Source of the DNA: Aquificaceae bacterium
GTDB lineage: Bacteria; Aquificota; Aquificia; Aquificales; Aquificaceae
DNA: 14,556 bases
Direction: 5' to 3'
NCBI GenBank assembly: GCA_027014185.1
Contig: JALWEK010000051.1
Coordinates: 1 to 14,556 of the forward strand
Below, one piece after another: positions 1 through 7,945 of the stretch. Made by a program: the position numbers and the translations under genes. The notes below the pieces were generated by a model. It was not told the DNA's origin. It saw nothing but the letters and a program-made list of their open reading frames with translations, and ran no database searches. Position 1 is the stretch's first letter. Each line of letters begins with the position of its first letter.

Positions 1-1726
1 CCCTTATACCCCCGAAGTAGTCTATCAGCGTGCCGAAGTCCTCCGGGTTTACCGAAAGGGCCATCGCGTTTATCGTAAAATCCCGCCTTATCAGATCCTC
101 CTTCAGAGAGGCCTTCTCTACCCTCGGGTAGGCTCCGGGTCTCGGGTAAGTTTCCCTTCTAGCTGTGGCGAACTCTATCTTCAGAGCTCCCACCTTCAGA
201 TGGGCTGTGCCGAACTCTGGGAATGGGTGGAGATTTACCCCGTGTCTTTTTGCAAGCTCTTCTGCAACCTTTATGGCGTCCCCTTCGACGACGAAGTCGA
301 GATCCCACACCTCCTTCCCCAGGAGTATGTCCCTGACAACCCCTCCCACTATGTAGGCTCTAAAGCCAAGAGATCTTGCTATCTCTCCCACCTCCTTGGA
401 TAAGGGTTCTATGTTCCTGGGTACCTTAACCCTCCTGTGGGTTGCCTTCAGTTCGCCGAGGTCTTCCTTCATCCTATGGATTATGTCGAGCCTGGTGACC
501 ACACCTACCACCGTTCCTTTCTCCACAACAGGGATTATCTTCTGACCGAACTTGGTGAGTACCTCCTCCGCCTCCCAGATAGGAGAGTCGGGTGTGAGTG
601 TGACGAAGTCCTTGTTTACGAACTCTCTCACAGGTTCGTCGGGGTAAAGCCTGGAGAGCTTTATAAGGCTTTTCTTAGACACTATCCCTATCAGGTTGCC
701 CTCTCTGTCTATCACGGGTGCGTTGGCAAAACCCCTTTCGGAGAGCTCCATCAGGGCGTCCTGTAGAGATAGGTTTTCGGATATCAGGAAGGGTGGGGAG
801 CTCATTATGTCTCCAACCCTGATCTTTGGAGGCTTGACCCCTTTGAGGAAGTTAACCAGGAGGTTTTTAACCCTCGAGGCGGACACGTTCTCGAGCTTTG
901 TAGCTCCGGCCTCCGGATGTCCCCCACCGCCGAACTGTTCCAGGACCTTACCTACATCTATATCCTTCGTCTGGGACCTGCCGAATACGTATGTTTTGTT
1001 CTCGGCCTCTATTATCACGAAGAAGGCGTCGGCCTCCTTCAGATCCTTCATCTCGTAAAGGAGAGAGTTTATGTCGGGTTCGTACTTCTCCAGAACGGCC
1101 GTCGCTATGGCGATCTCCCTGTCGTCTATGTATATCTTCTCCACCGAGGAGAGTATCCTCCTGACAACCTCTATCTGCTCTCTGGTAAAGGTCTCGAGCA
1201 TATACTTTCTCACCCTCCTCAGGTCGGCACCCTTCGAGATAAGCCAGGAGGCGGCCCTCAGGTCCCTCTCGGTAGTTCCCTCGAAGGTGAAGTTTCCCGT
1301 ATCCTCGTATATACCCAGAATTATGACGGTAGCTTCCTCTGGTGTTACGTCCACACCTTTTTCCATCAGCTCCTCTACCACAAGGGTCGTGGCAGCTCCC
1401 ACCTTGTCCACCTTGCCTTTGAACTCCTCAACGTCACCGGAGGGATGGTGATCGTAAACTATCACTCCCCTCACCCTGTCCTTTGGCACATCCTCCGGAA
1501 AGTATCTCGTATCCGTGAGTATCAGATCGAACTCCTTAGGGAAGCTGTCGGTCAGTCTGAAGAGATGCTTAAAGTCCTTGAAAACTATCCCCGCCCTCTT
1601 TGAAAGATACCTGGGCTTTAGAAGACAGGCATCAGAGTAGAGCTTCTGAAGGGCTAGGGAGGCCGAGAGGGCGTCCAGGTCTGCGCCCTCTGTTAGAACT
1701 ATCAGCTTTCTGCATTCTTTCTCCAC
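1..1726 (-). CDS. DHH / CBS / poly(A) polymerase-type tRNA nucleotidyltransferase fusion (3' part beyond left edge)
   Basis: Read on the minus strand from GTG at 1726, this stays open for 575 codons to the left edge. Residues 1-290 form a DHH/DHHA1 phosphoesterase module: GADLDA (14-19), TDTR (71-74), the signature DHH at 92-94, GIYEDTGNF (138-146) and the DHHA1 glycine loop GGGGHPEAGA (266-275). Two CBS repeats follow at about 303-360 and 365-425. From about 455 a class II nucleotidyltransferase head begins: GGVVRD (461-466), the metal-binding DLD (475-477), RRET (523-526) and RRDFTINAMAL (547-557). Family knowledge: this head builds or repairs tRNA 3' CCA ends, and in Aquificota separate CC-adding and A-adding enzymes exist. 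Which activity this one has cannot be told, because the tRNA-binding C-terminus is outside the window. The DHH part may be a nuclease or a structural relic. GTG is chosen because an in-frame TGA lies upstream at 1745-1747 and the first strand begins at once; its SD is weak. It starts 10 nt after the YbjQ-like gene, so the two are probably co-transcribed. Confidence 0.9.
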   Translation of the reverse strand, partial: MEKECRKLIVLTEGADLDALSASLALQKLYSDACLLKPRYLSKRAGIVFKDFKHLFRLTDSFPKEFDLILTDTRYFPEDVPKDRVRGVIVYDHHPSGDVEEFKGKVDKVGAATTLVVEELMEKGVDVTPEEATVIILGIYEDTGNFTFEGTTERDLRAASWLISKGADLRRVRKYMLETFTREQIEVVRRILSSVEKIYIDDREIAIATAVLEKYEPDINSLLYEMKDLKEADAFFVIIEAENKTYVFGRSQTKDIDVGKVLEQFGGGGHPEAGATKLENVSASRVKNLLVNFLKGVKPPKIRVGDIMSSPPFLISENLSLQDALMELSERGFANAPVIDREGNLIGIVSKKSLIKLSRLYPDEPVREFVNKDFVTLTPDSPIWEAEEVLTKFGQKIIPVVEKGTVVGVVTRLDIIHRMKEDLGELKATHRRVKVPRNIEPLSKEVGEIARSLGFRAYIVGGVVRDILLGKEVWDLDFVVEGDAIKVAEELAKRHGVNLHPFPEFGTAHLKVGALKIEFATARRETYPRPGAYPRVEKASLKEDLIRRDFTINAMALSVNPEDFGTLIDYFGGIR

Positions 1727-1736
1727 AACTATTAAT

Positions 1737-2090
1737 TTAAACCCTCACGGCCAGGCCCCTGGCCACTATCTTATAGTGCATGTTTCCCTCTTCCTTCTCT
1801 ACGATGAGTTCCAGTATGGCGTTCGCGCCCATGCTTCTGGCCTTCTCCATCAACTTCTGCACGGTAGCCTCCTCGGCCAGCTCGACCGAGTAATCCCCCT
1901 CGATGGGCATCACGGAGGAGCTCTCGATGTACCCCACAACCAGCTTAACGTCGATGCCGGGTACCTCCTTGGAGGTCGTTACGAAGACCTCTTCCTCCTG
2001 CGGCTCTTCTCTCCTCACGAGCCTGCTCTTTATGTAGAATGCTGAAGCCATAGATATAAGGATGGCTCCTACGGAGGCTTCTAGGATCAT
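1737..2090 (-). CDS. Membrane-anchored YbjQ/DUF74-like (heavy-metal-binding domain family) protein
   Basis: The protein has 117 residues. Residues 3-20 form a single hydrophobic N-terminal helix, followed by a basic and acidic linker (21-34). Residues 35-117 fit the YbjQ/UPF0145 fold: VTTSKEVPGIDV (37-48), a middle segment rich in acidic residues, a helix ending in GANAI (88-92), and a C-terminal strand closing in RGLAVRV. The family is small and pentameric in known structures. It is named heavy-metal-binding on thin evidence and its role is unknown. Most members lack an N-terminal membrane segment, so this one is probably tethered to the inner membrane, with the domain on a side I cannot decide. 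ATG at 2090 has GGGAGG seven bases upstream, and a sigma-70-like promoter lies at 2123-2150. It is the first gene of a two-gene unit with the DHH/nucleotidyltransferase gene. Confidence 0.8.
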   Translation of the reverse strand: MILEASVGAILISMASAFYIKSRLVRREEPQEEEVFVTTSKEVPGIDVKLVVGYIESSSVMPIEGDYSVELAEEATVQKLMEKARSMGANAILELIVEKEEGNMHYKIVARGLAVRV

Positions 2091-2122
2091 CCCAAACCCT
2101 CCCTTTTCTAGTTTGAGGAAAT

Positions 2123-2150
2123 ATTTTAAACCCTACCTTCTCCGGGTCAA
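2123..2150 (-). promoter_or_regulatory. Sigma-70-type promoter for the YbjQ-like/DHH unit
   Basis: On the minus strand TTGACC (2150-2145) and TAAAAT (2128-2123) are separated by 16 bp. This places the start near 2116 and gives a leader of about 26 nt that contains GGGAGG before ATG 2090. The boxes and spacing are seen directly; activity is inferred. Confidence 0.6.
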
Positions 2151-2158
2151 GAGTGTTC

Positions 2159-2635
<477 letters not shown>

Positions 2636-2658
2636 AAATCCAATAAGGAGGTGCAGGC

Positions 2659-4068
2659 ATGCCTAAGTACACACCCCAAGAGGTTCTAAGCCTGATCGAG
2701 CAGGAAGGGGTCCAGTACGTGGACCTAAGGTTTTCCGATCCCTTCGGCCAGTGGCAGCACCTTACCATCCCCGCTTACGAGATCTCCGAGGATACCTTCG
2801 AGAACGGAAGGGGATTCGACGGATCCTCCATAAGGGGATGGCAGTCGATAAACGAGTCCGACATGCTCGCCAAGCCGGATCCCAACACTGCTTTCATAGA
2901 TCCCTTCATAGAGCCAAAGACCCTCGTGATGATATGTGATATATACGATCCCGTTACAGGCGAGAGGTACGGAAGGGACTCCAGATACATAGCCCAGAAG
3001 GCGGAGCAGTACCTAAAGCAGACAGGCATAGGCGATACCGCCTACTTTGGACCCGAGGCGGAGTTCTTCATACTTGACTCGGTAGAGTTCGGAACCGCCG
3101 CCAACTACTCCTTCTGGAGGGTGGACTCCGAAGAGGGTTGGTGGAACAGGGAGATAACCTCCACCGGATACAAGATCCCCCACAAGAGGGGATACTTCCC
3201 CGCACCACCCCTCGATAAGACGATGGACCTCAGGAACGAGATGGTCTCCATACTCTCGGAGCTCGGGGTAACCGTTGAGCTCCACCACCACGAGGTTGCC
3301 ACCGCCGGGCAAGCGGAGATAGACATAAGGTACGACTCCCTCGTAAACCAAGCCGACAAGCTCTTCCTATACAAGTATATAGTCAGGAACGTGGCCGCCA
3401 AGCACGGCAAGTACGCGACCTTCATGGCGAAGGTTCTCCCCAACGACAACGGTTCTGGAATGCACACCCACTTCTCCATATGGAAGGGAGATGAGCCTCT
3501 CTTTGCAGGCTCCGGGTACGCCGGACTTTCCGAAACGGCCCTCTACGCCATAGGTGGAATCCTCAAGCACGCGAGGGCCATAGTCGCTCTTACGAACCCC
3601 ACGATAAACTCCTACCACAGGCTAGTTCCCGGATTCGAGGCGCCCGTAAGGCTCGCCTACTCCGCAAGGAACAGGTCCGCCGCAATAAGGATACCCATGT
3701 ACTCCCAGTCTCCCAAGGCCAAGAGGATAGAGGTAAGGTTCCCCGACGCCACCTCCAACCCCTACCTAGCCTTCAGCGCCATACTGATGGCCGCGATAGA
3801 CGGAATAGAGAACAAGATCGATCCCGGAGAGCCCTTCGACAAGGACATCTACTCCCTGCCTCCCGAGGAGCTCGAAGGAATACCGCAGCTCCCCGGATCT
3901 CTCGAGGAGGCCATAAACGAGCTGGAGAAGGACTACGAGTTCCTCCTCAAGGGAGGAGTCTTCACCGAGGAGTTCCTCCAGCTCTGGATAGAGACCAAGA
4001 GGGAGGAGATAGACCAGCTCAGGTTCACTCCTCATCCTCTTGAGTTCGAGCTTTACTTCGATATCTAA
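2659..4068 (+). CDS. glnA: Glutamine synthetase, type I (GSI-beta-like)
   Basis: At 469 residues it has the usual length for a dodecameric GSI. It makes glutamine from glutamate, ammonia and ATP in the cytoplasm. In order: [10 protein letters not shown] (52-61); GPEAEFF (131-137) with metal ligands Glu132 and Glu134; [13 protein letters not shown] (209-221) with Glu212 and Glu220; [10 protein letters not shown] (264-273); the Asn-loop region [18 protein letters not shown] (313-330); NRSAAIRIP (338-346); and [12 protein letters not shown] (360-371). [11 protein letters not shown] (394-404) carries Tyr398 at the position of the adenylylated tyrosine of E. coli GlnA, which with the length points to the beta class. 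Whether it is adenylylated is unknown, since no glnE is in view. ATG 2659 has AAGGAGG upstream and lies 23 nt after glnB in the same operon. A GC-rich hairpin follows the stop. Confidence 0.98.
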   Translation: MPKYTPQEVLSLIEQEGVQYVDLRFSDPFGQWQHLTIPAYEISEDTFENGRGFDGSSIRGWQSINESDMLAKPDPNTAFIDPFIEPKTLVMICDIYDPVTGERYGRDSRYIAQKAEQYLKQTGIGDTAYFGPEAEFFILDSVEFGTAANYSFWRVDSEEGWWNREITSTGYKIPHKRGYFPAPPLDKTMDLRNEMVSILSELGVTVELHHHEVATAGQAEIDIRYDSLVNQADKLFLYKYIVRNVAAKHGKYATFMAKVLPNDNGSGMHTHFSIWKGDEPLFAGSGYAGLSETALYAIGGILKHARAIVALTNPTINSYHRLVPGFEAPVRLAYSARNRSAAIRIPMYSQSPKAKRIEVRFPDATSNPYLAFSAILMAAIDGIENKIDPGEPFDKDIYSLPPEELEGIPQLPGSLEEAINELEKDYEFLLKGGVFTEEFLQLWIETKREEIDQLRFTPHPLEFELYFDI

Positions 4069-4078
4069 GCTTTGAAGA

Positions 4079-4098
4079 ACCCCGCCTTCGGGCGGGGT
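4079..4098 (+). terminator. GC-rich UUCG hairpin between glnA and amtB; possible attenuator or mRNA end stabiliser
   Basis: ACCCCGCC-TTCG-GGCGGGGT gives a perfect 8-bp stem closed by a UUCG tetraloop, 11 nt after the glnA stop. What follows is CATTTCAA, not a proper U-run, so full termination is doubtful. Partial termination, or protection of the upstream glnB-glnA mRNA against 3' exonuclease, would give more GlnA than AmtB. The amtB RBS begins about 13 nt downstream. Confidence 0.65.
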
Positions 4099-4123
4099 CA
4101 TTTCAATACAGGAGGGAAAAGAG

Positions 4124-5401
4124 ATGAGGCGCGCACTTCTCTGGACGATTATGCCCCTGCTCTTTGGGGTTATCCCCGCCTTTGCGGGAGAGGCCAAGCT
4201 GGACACCGGGAACACCGCCTGGATGCTTATGGCCTCGGCCCTGGTCGTCTTCATGACGGTCCCAGGCCTTGCCCTCTTCTACGGAGGCCTCGACAAGAGC
4301 AAGAGCATCCTCAACACCATAGCGATGTCCTTCGTGGCCTTCGCGATAGTCACAATAACCTGGCTCGCGGTCGGGTACTCTGTCGCCTACGGGGACGATA
4401 TAGCCCAGTTCATGGGTAATCCCTTCCAGTACTTCTTCGGTAAAGGTATAACGGGCATAAACGCGGATACAGGTTACCCTGCGCTCTTAGATCTCATGTT
4501 CCAGCTCACATTCGCCACCATAACAACGGCCCTCGTGAGCGGTTCTCTCGTTGGTAGAATGAAGTTCTCCGCATGGATAATCTTCTGCATTCTCTGGAGT
4601 GTAGTCGTCTATGCCCCCATAGCCCACTGGGTCTGGGGCGGAGGATTTCTGAGCAACCACGGAGCTCTCGACTTCGCCGGTGGGACCGTCGTTCACATCA
4701 ACGCGGGTATAGCTGGTCTTGTAGGAGCTCTCATCCTCGGAAAGAGGAAAGAGCCCCAGCTGATACCCAACAACGTTCCGCTGGTAGCGCTCGGAGCGGG
4801 GATCCTCTGGTTCGGCTGGTTCGGTTTCAACGCAGGTTCGGCTCTGGCGGCGGATACCATAGCGGTCTATGCGATGGTGAACACAACGGTAGCGACATCT
4901 TCGGCAGCTCTCGCATGGATGTTCGTAGAGTGGCTCACCGCTGGCAAGCCCACGGTCGTTGGCATATCCTCCGGGATAATAGCCGGTCTCGTTGCGATAA
5001 CACCAGCGGCAGGTTTCGTGAATCCTGTTGGAGCCATATTCGTTGGAGCCATAGGAGCTGTATTCGCCTACTTCGCCGTGGCTAAGTTAAAGCCCGCCCT
5101 CGGATACGACGACGCCCTTGATGTGTTCGGCATACACGGCGTTGCAGGAATAGTGGGAGCAATACTCACCGGCGTATTTGCAGATCCCGCGGTGAACGAG
5201 AGTGCCGGCCTGCTCTACGGTAACCCCAAGCAGGTTCTCATACAGATAGAGGGTGTCATAGCTACCCTCGTTTACTCGGGCGTGCTGACCGCGATAATAG
5301 TGTTCGTGGCCAAGGCCCTGACCGGCCTCAGGGTCAAGGAGGATGAAGAGATAGAAGGTCTCGACAGCTCCCAGCACGGGGAGAGTGCTTACAACATCTA
5401 A
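4124..5401 (+). CDS. amtB: Ammonium transporter, Amt family
   Basis: The 425-residue protein begins with a cleavable signal peptide (about 1-21, ending AFA), as in E. coli AmtB. Eleven transmembrane helices are expected for the mature protein. Family marks: DTGNTAWMLMASALV (27-41), PGLALFYGGL (47-56), the Phe gate region near F130, AHWVWGGGF (167-175), DFAGGTVVHI (183-192) with Asp183 and pore His191, and DVFGIHGVAG (333-342) with the second pore His338. The C-terminal tail EEIEGLDSSQHGESAY (408-423) is the conserved stretch that couples the trimer subunits and carries the PII response. It conducts ammonium across the inner membrane and is blocked by PII when nitrogen is plentiful. glnB two genes upstream supplies that partner. 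The RBS is GGAGGG before ATG 4124. Confidence 0.97.
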   Translation: MRRALLWTIMPLLFGVIPAFAGEAKLDTGNTAWMLMASALVVFMTVPGLALFYGGLDKSKSILNTIAMSFVAFAIVTITWLAVGYSVAYGDDIAQFMGNPFQYFFGKGITGINADTGYPALLDLMFQLTFATITTALVSGSLVGRMKFSAWIIFCILWSVVVYAPIAHWVWGGGFLSNHGALDFAGGTVVHINAGIAGLVGALILGKRKEPQLIPNNVPLVALGAGILWFGWFGFNAGSALAADTIAVYAMVNTTVATSSAALAWMFVEWLTAGKPTVVGISSGIIAGLVAITPAAGFVNPVGAIFVGAIGAVFAYFAVAKLKPALGYDDALDVFGIHGVAGIVGAILTGVFADPAVNESAGLLYGNPKQVLIQIEGVIATLVYSGVLTAIIVFVAKALTGLRVKEDEEIEGLDSSQHGESAYNI

Positions 5402-5407
5402 TAAGGT

Positions 5408-5444
5408 CGGAGGCTCAGTCCTCCGCTCCGCTTTCGTCTTTTTG
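5408..5444 (+). terminator. Weak hairpin plus T-run between amtB and the porin gene
   Basis: CGGAGG (5408-5413) pairs with CCTCCG (5420-5425) around a 6-nt loop. A TCTTTTTG run lies about 11 nt further on. The gap between stem and T-run is longer than in a standard intrinsic terminator, so this may be a partial terminator or processing site rather than an operon end. No convincing separate promoter for the porin is visible between 5402 and 5452. Confidence 0.35.
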
Positions 5445-5467
5445 AAAAATCTAAGGAGGTGTTGGTC

Positions 5468-6499
5468 ATGAAGAGGAAACTGCTTCTCTCGGCGATACTC
5501 GCCTTTGCCGGAAGCTCCCTTGCCCAGGAGAAGACCCTAACCCTGAAGGTCTCCCAGCCACTCGAGCTTTATGGAGGGCTTAGTGCGGGGTACTTCTTTA
5601 CAACTAACACGGACGACGGAAAGTCTTCCCGGGACAAGTTCCAGGTAACAAATGCCATTATAGGCCTGACAGGAGAAGTGGGTAAAGATATAAAGCTTGG
5701 CTTTGACCTGGCTGTAGGAGGATCTCTGTGGGCTACAGTCTTCGATGGAGGCCAAGGAGACCTCGCTTACATAGATGCAGGAAATAATGAGCTAAAGGAA
5801 GGGGTCGGGATCCTCTGGAGCTACGTTACGTTCAAGCCCCATTCAATGGTAGCTATAGATGCTGGTGTTCTCACCACGAACGTGGGATATGAACTCGCCG
5901 ATACATACTCCAATCCAAACGTAACATTTGGAGCCGTGTGGTTTGGCCAGCCCTTCATATATCCGGGCGTGAGGGTTACCATATCTCCACTGGAAGACAT
6001 TGATTTCTACGCCGAGTATAACCAGGAATATGATTTAGATAACTTTGCTGTAGGTGTTCTTGGAGAAAGAAGTGGTGTTAGCTTTGCCCTAACTTACTAC
6101 GATTACAGGGCTGCCAAGAATCTCATAGACCTTGTCCTCGGCTACTCCATAGGCAACATAGATCTCGGCCTTAACGCCGACTATCAGTGGCTTGACGACT
6201 CAGCCAAGACACCTGGACAGGACGACAGCGCTTACGGTGTAGCCATATACATAACCCCCAACTTCGGAAACATCTCGGTACCCGTGAGGCTTGAGTACTT
6301 TGATGAAGGAACGAGCGGAATATACTGGGGAGGAGCTGAAAAAGGTTACACAGCTACGATCACTCCCACCTACAAGCCTACTGAGAATACGTTCTTAAGA
6401 GCCGAGGTAGCCTATATATCCACCGATCAAAAGGTCTTCAAAGGCGGAACCAAGGATAACAAAACGACCCTCTCGGTGGAACTCGGCTTTACGTTCTGA
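5468..6499 (+). CDS. Predicted outer-membrane beta-barrel porin downstream of amtB
   Basis: The protein is 343 residues with a clear Sec signal ([19 protein letters not shown], cleavage before Gln20). Past the signal there is no hydrophobic helix. The rest is a run of alternating aromatic and hydrophobic strands with Gly/Asp/Asn turns, for example [35 protein letters not shown] and [11 protein letters not shown]. It ends in SVELGFTF with the terminal Phe typical of barrel assembly signals. It resembles the BBP2/OmpL-like porins, but I base that on overall pattern and not on a specific motif. I start at ATG 5468, with AAGGAGG (5453-5459) 8 nt upstream, and reject an in-frame GTG at 5459 because it overlaps that site. 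It lies 66 nt after amtB on the same strand and is closed by a strong terminator, so it probably belongs to the nitrogen operon. A role in passing ammonium or another nitrogen source through the outer membrane is inference. Confidence 0.8.
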   Translation: MKRKLLLSAILAFAGSSLAQEKTLTLKVSQPLELYGGLSAGYFFTTNTDDGKSSRDKFQVTNAIIGLTGEVGKDIKLGFDLAVGGSLWATVFDGGQGDLAYIDAGNNELKEGVGILWSYVTFKPHSMVAIDAGVLTTNVGYELADTYSNPNVTFGAVWFGQPFIYPGVRVTISPLEDIDFYAEYNQEYDLDNFAVGVLGERSGVSFALTYYDYRAAKNLIDLVLGYSIGNIDLGLNADYQWLDDSAKTPGQDDSAYGVAIYITPNFGNISVPVRLEYFDEGTSGIYWGGAEKGYTATITPTYKPTENTFLRAEVAYISTDQKVFKGGTKDNKTTLSVELGFTF

Positions 6500-6522
6500 G
6501 CCCTGCACCCATTTGCGCCGTT

Positions 6523-6545
6523 GCCCCCTTCCCGGGGGCTTTTTT
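6523..6545 (+). terminator. Strong intrinsic terminator of the glnB-glnA-amtB-porin unit
   Basis: GCCCCC (6523-6528) pairs with GGGGGC (6534-6539) around a TTCCC loop, followed at once by six T residues (6540-6545). This is a textbook rho-independent terminator, 23 nt after the porin stop. Confidence 0.93.
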
Positions 6546-6554
6546 GTTACAAGC

Positions 6555-6560
6555 TATTAT
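6555..6560 (+). promoter_or_regulatory. Possible -10 box for a leaderless HAD phosphatase mRNA
   Basis: TATTAT lies 6 nt before ATG 6567, where transcription would start at or next to the A of the start codon. No Shine-Dalgarno sequence precedes this ATG. No good -35 is seen, since the expected place falls in the terminator stem. Tentative. Confidence 0.35.
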
Positions 6561-6566
6561 TAAAGC

Positions 6567-7319
6567 ATGGGAAGGATAAAGGGGCTCCTGTTAGATATAG
6601 ACGGCGTACTCTACGTGGGGGATGAACCCATCCCTGGTGCGGTGGAAACCCTGAAAAAGCTGAGAGAGAAATTTCAGGTAAGGTTCATAACCAACACCAC
6701 CCGAAAACCCAAGTCGAAGGTAGTGGAGAAGCTCAGAGCTATGGGCTTTGAGGTGTATGAAGATGAGGTCTTTACAGCCCTGGCTGCGACGGCCGACTTC
6801 CTCAGAAGAAAGAAGGCCAAAGCCTACTTTCTCCTTACCGATGAGGCTATGGATGAGGTTAAGGATCTTACAGGAGAGCCTCCAGATTACGTGGTCGTGG
6901 GAGATGCACACACGAACTTTACCTACGAAAGCCTGAACAGAGCCTTCAGGTATCTGATGGAGGGAGCAGGTCTTATAACCGCAGCCAAGAACAGGTACTT
7001 CAAGGATAAGGACGGAAAGCTGTCCCTGGACGCTGGACCTTTCGTGAAAGCCCTGGAGTTCGCTTCCGGGAAGAGGGCTAAGGTTATCGGAAAGCCGAGC
7101 AGGGAGTTCTTTCTGTCTGCGGTCAGGAGTATGGGGCTCTCGCCTGAGGAGTGTGCTGTAGTTGGAGACGATATAGAGGCTGACGTTCTCGGAGGTATGA
7201 GGGCAGGACTTTACGGAATACTTGTGAGGACTGGAAAGTTCAGGGAAGAAGACCTAAAGAAGGGCGAGCCCGATCTTGTTATAGAGAGTATAGTTGATCT
7301 TCCCAAGGTTCTCAGTTAG
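6567..7319 (+). CDS. HAD-superfamily (subclass IIA, NagD/LHPP-like) phosphatase
   Basis: The 250-residue protein has all four HAD motifs. Motif I is [10 protein letters not shown], with nucleophile Asp10 and acid/base Asp12. Motif II is ITNTTRKP (41-48). The motif III lysine is Lys176 in IGKPSREF. Motif IV is [13 protein letters not shown] (198-210), with Asp201 and Asp202. The alpha/beta cap between about 70 and 165 is the C2 type of the NagD, phosphoglycolate phosphatase and LHPP group, and the length fits. It would hydrolyse a small phosphoester or pyrophosphate in the cytoplasm; the substrate cannot be read from the sequence. ATG 6567 is the only reasonable start, yet it lacks an SD and follows the upstream terminator by just 21 nt. 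The 3' end overlaps rpmA tail-to-tail by 8 nt. Confidence 0.88.
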   Translation: MGRIKGLLLDIDGVLYVGDEPIPGAVETLKKLREKFQVRFITNTTRKPKSKVVEKLRAMGFEVYEDEVFTALAATADFLRRKKAKAYFLLTDEAMDEVKDLTGEPPDYVVVGDAHTNFTYESLNRAFRYLMEGAGLITAAKNRYFKDKDGKLSLDAGPFVKALEFASGKRAKVIGKPSREFFLSAVRSMGLSPEECAVVGDDIEADVLGGMRAGLYGILVRTGKFREEDLKKGEPDLVIESIVDLPKVLS

Positions 7320-7602
7320 CCTTACCGTTCCCGTTGAGGGCTTCCCACTCTTCTGCAGTGAGAACGTTGACCATCTTCTTCTTCCTTCTGTTTTCGAAGT
7401 GGACGTAGCCGTCGGTGAGGGCAAAGAGTGTAAAGTCTGAACCCATACCCACGTTCTTCCCGGGGTATATCTTCGTTCCCCTCTGCCTTACAAGTATGTT
7501 TCCAGCTTTTACGAACTGGCCTCCGTATCTCTTTACGCCTAACCTTTTAGAGTGACTATCCCTTCCGTTCCTCGTAGAACCACCGCTCGCCTTCGAAGCC
7601 AT
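7312..7602 (-). CDS. rpmA: 50S ribosomal protein L27 (bL27)
   Basis: The 96-residue protein shows the L27 pattern: a flexible Gly/Ser/Arg-rich N-terminal tail ([20 protein letters not shown]) that reaches the peptidyl-transferase centre, then [34 protein letters not shown] and DGYVHFE. There is no N-terminal cleavage extension of the Firmicutes kind. It starts 2 nt after the rplU stop, and its SD (AAAGGAGG) is within the last codons of rplU, so translation is coupled. obgE often follows rpmA in other bacteria. Here the unit ends against the convergent HAD gene, with stop codons overlapping and no hairpin terminator visible after it. Confidence 0.97.
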   Translation of the reverse strand: MASKASGGSTRNGRDSHSKRLGVKRYGGQFVKAGNILVRQRGTKIYPGKNVGMGSDFTLFALTDGYVHFENRRKKKMVNVLTAEEWEALNGNGKAN

Positions 7603-7604
7603 CC

Positions 7605-7904
7605 TTATACCTCCTTTATCTCTTTAATTAATACCTCGGTGTAGGGCTGTCTATGACCTTTCCACCTCTTGTAGTTCTTCTTGGGCCTGTACTTGAAGAC
7701 GGTTATCTTCTTACCCTTCCCGTGAGATAGGACCTCGGCCACAACCTTACCCTTGTAAAACTCCAGGCTCCCGTCCTCCTTTCTAACCATTATGGGTTCG
7801 AACTCGATGGTGGACCCTACATCCGCCTCGATCTTCTCTATCCTCAGTTTAACTCCTGGCTCGACCCTGTACTGCTTTCCACCCGTCTTTATAACGGCGT
7901 ACAT
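7605..7904 (-). CDS. rplU: 50S ribosomal protein L21 (bL21)
   Basis: The 99-residue protein has the family N-terminus [14 protein letters not shown], the central beta-barrel ending in [24 protein letters not shown], and the 23S-rRNA-binding tail [18 protein letters not shown]. It binds 23S rRNA in the large subunit. ATG 7904 has a perfect TAAGGAGG a few bases upstream. It forms the classic rplU-rpmA pair. The gene lies 41 nt after the TolC-like gene on the same strand and has its own promoter in that gap. Confidence 0.97.
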   Translation of the reverse strand: MYAVIKTGGKQYRVEPGVKLRIEKIEADVGSTIEFEPIMVRKEDGSLEFYKGKVVAEVLSHGKGKKITVFKYRPKKNYKRWKGHRQPYTEVLIKEIKEV

Positions 7905-7933
7905 GGTTACCTCCTTAAGAGTTCGGACCCAAT

Positions 7934-7942
7934 ATTATACCA
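7934..7942 (-). promoter_or_regulatory. Extended -10 promoter of rplU-rpmA
   Basis: On the minus strand TGG-TATAAT (TATAAT at 7939-7934) is a perfect -10 hexamer with a TGn extension. The start would be near 7927, giving a leader of about 22 nt with the SD. No good -35 is apparent, which fits the extended -10 type. The box lies only a few bases after the TolC-like stop codon (7946), so read-through from the efflux unit also remains possible. Confidence 0.7.
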
Positions 7943-7945
7943 CCC

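Noticed and set aside
437..1603. Long plus-strand open frames (437-766 and 917-1603)
   Set aside because: They are antisense to a continuous minus-strand frame with complete DHH, CBS and nucleotidyltransferase motifs; their own products resemble no protein family and lack an SD.
5459..5467. GTG at 5459 as the porin start
   Set aside because: It overlaps the Shine-Dalgarno sequence that serves ATG 5468, and the signal peptide starts properly at the ATG.
7905..7945. Terminator between the TolC-like gene and rplU
   Set aside because: No hairpin with a T-run exists in the 41-nt gap; it holds a promoter and RBS instead, so partial read-through into rplU cannot be excluded.
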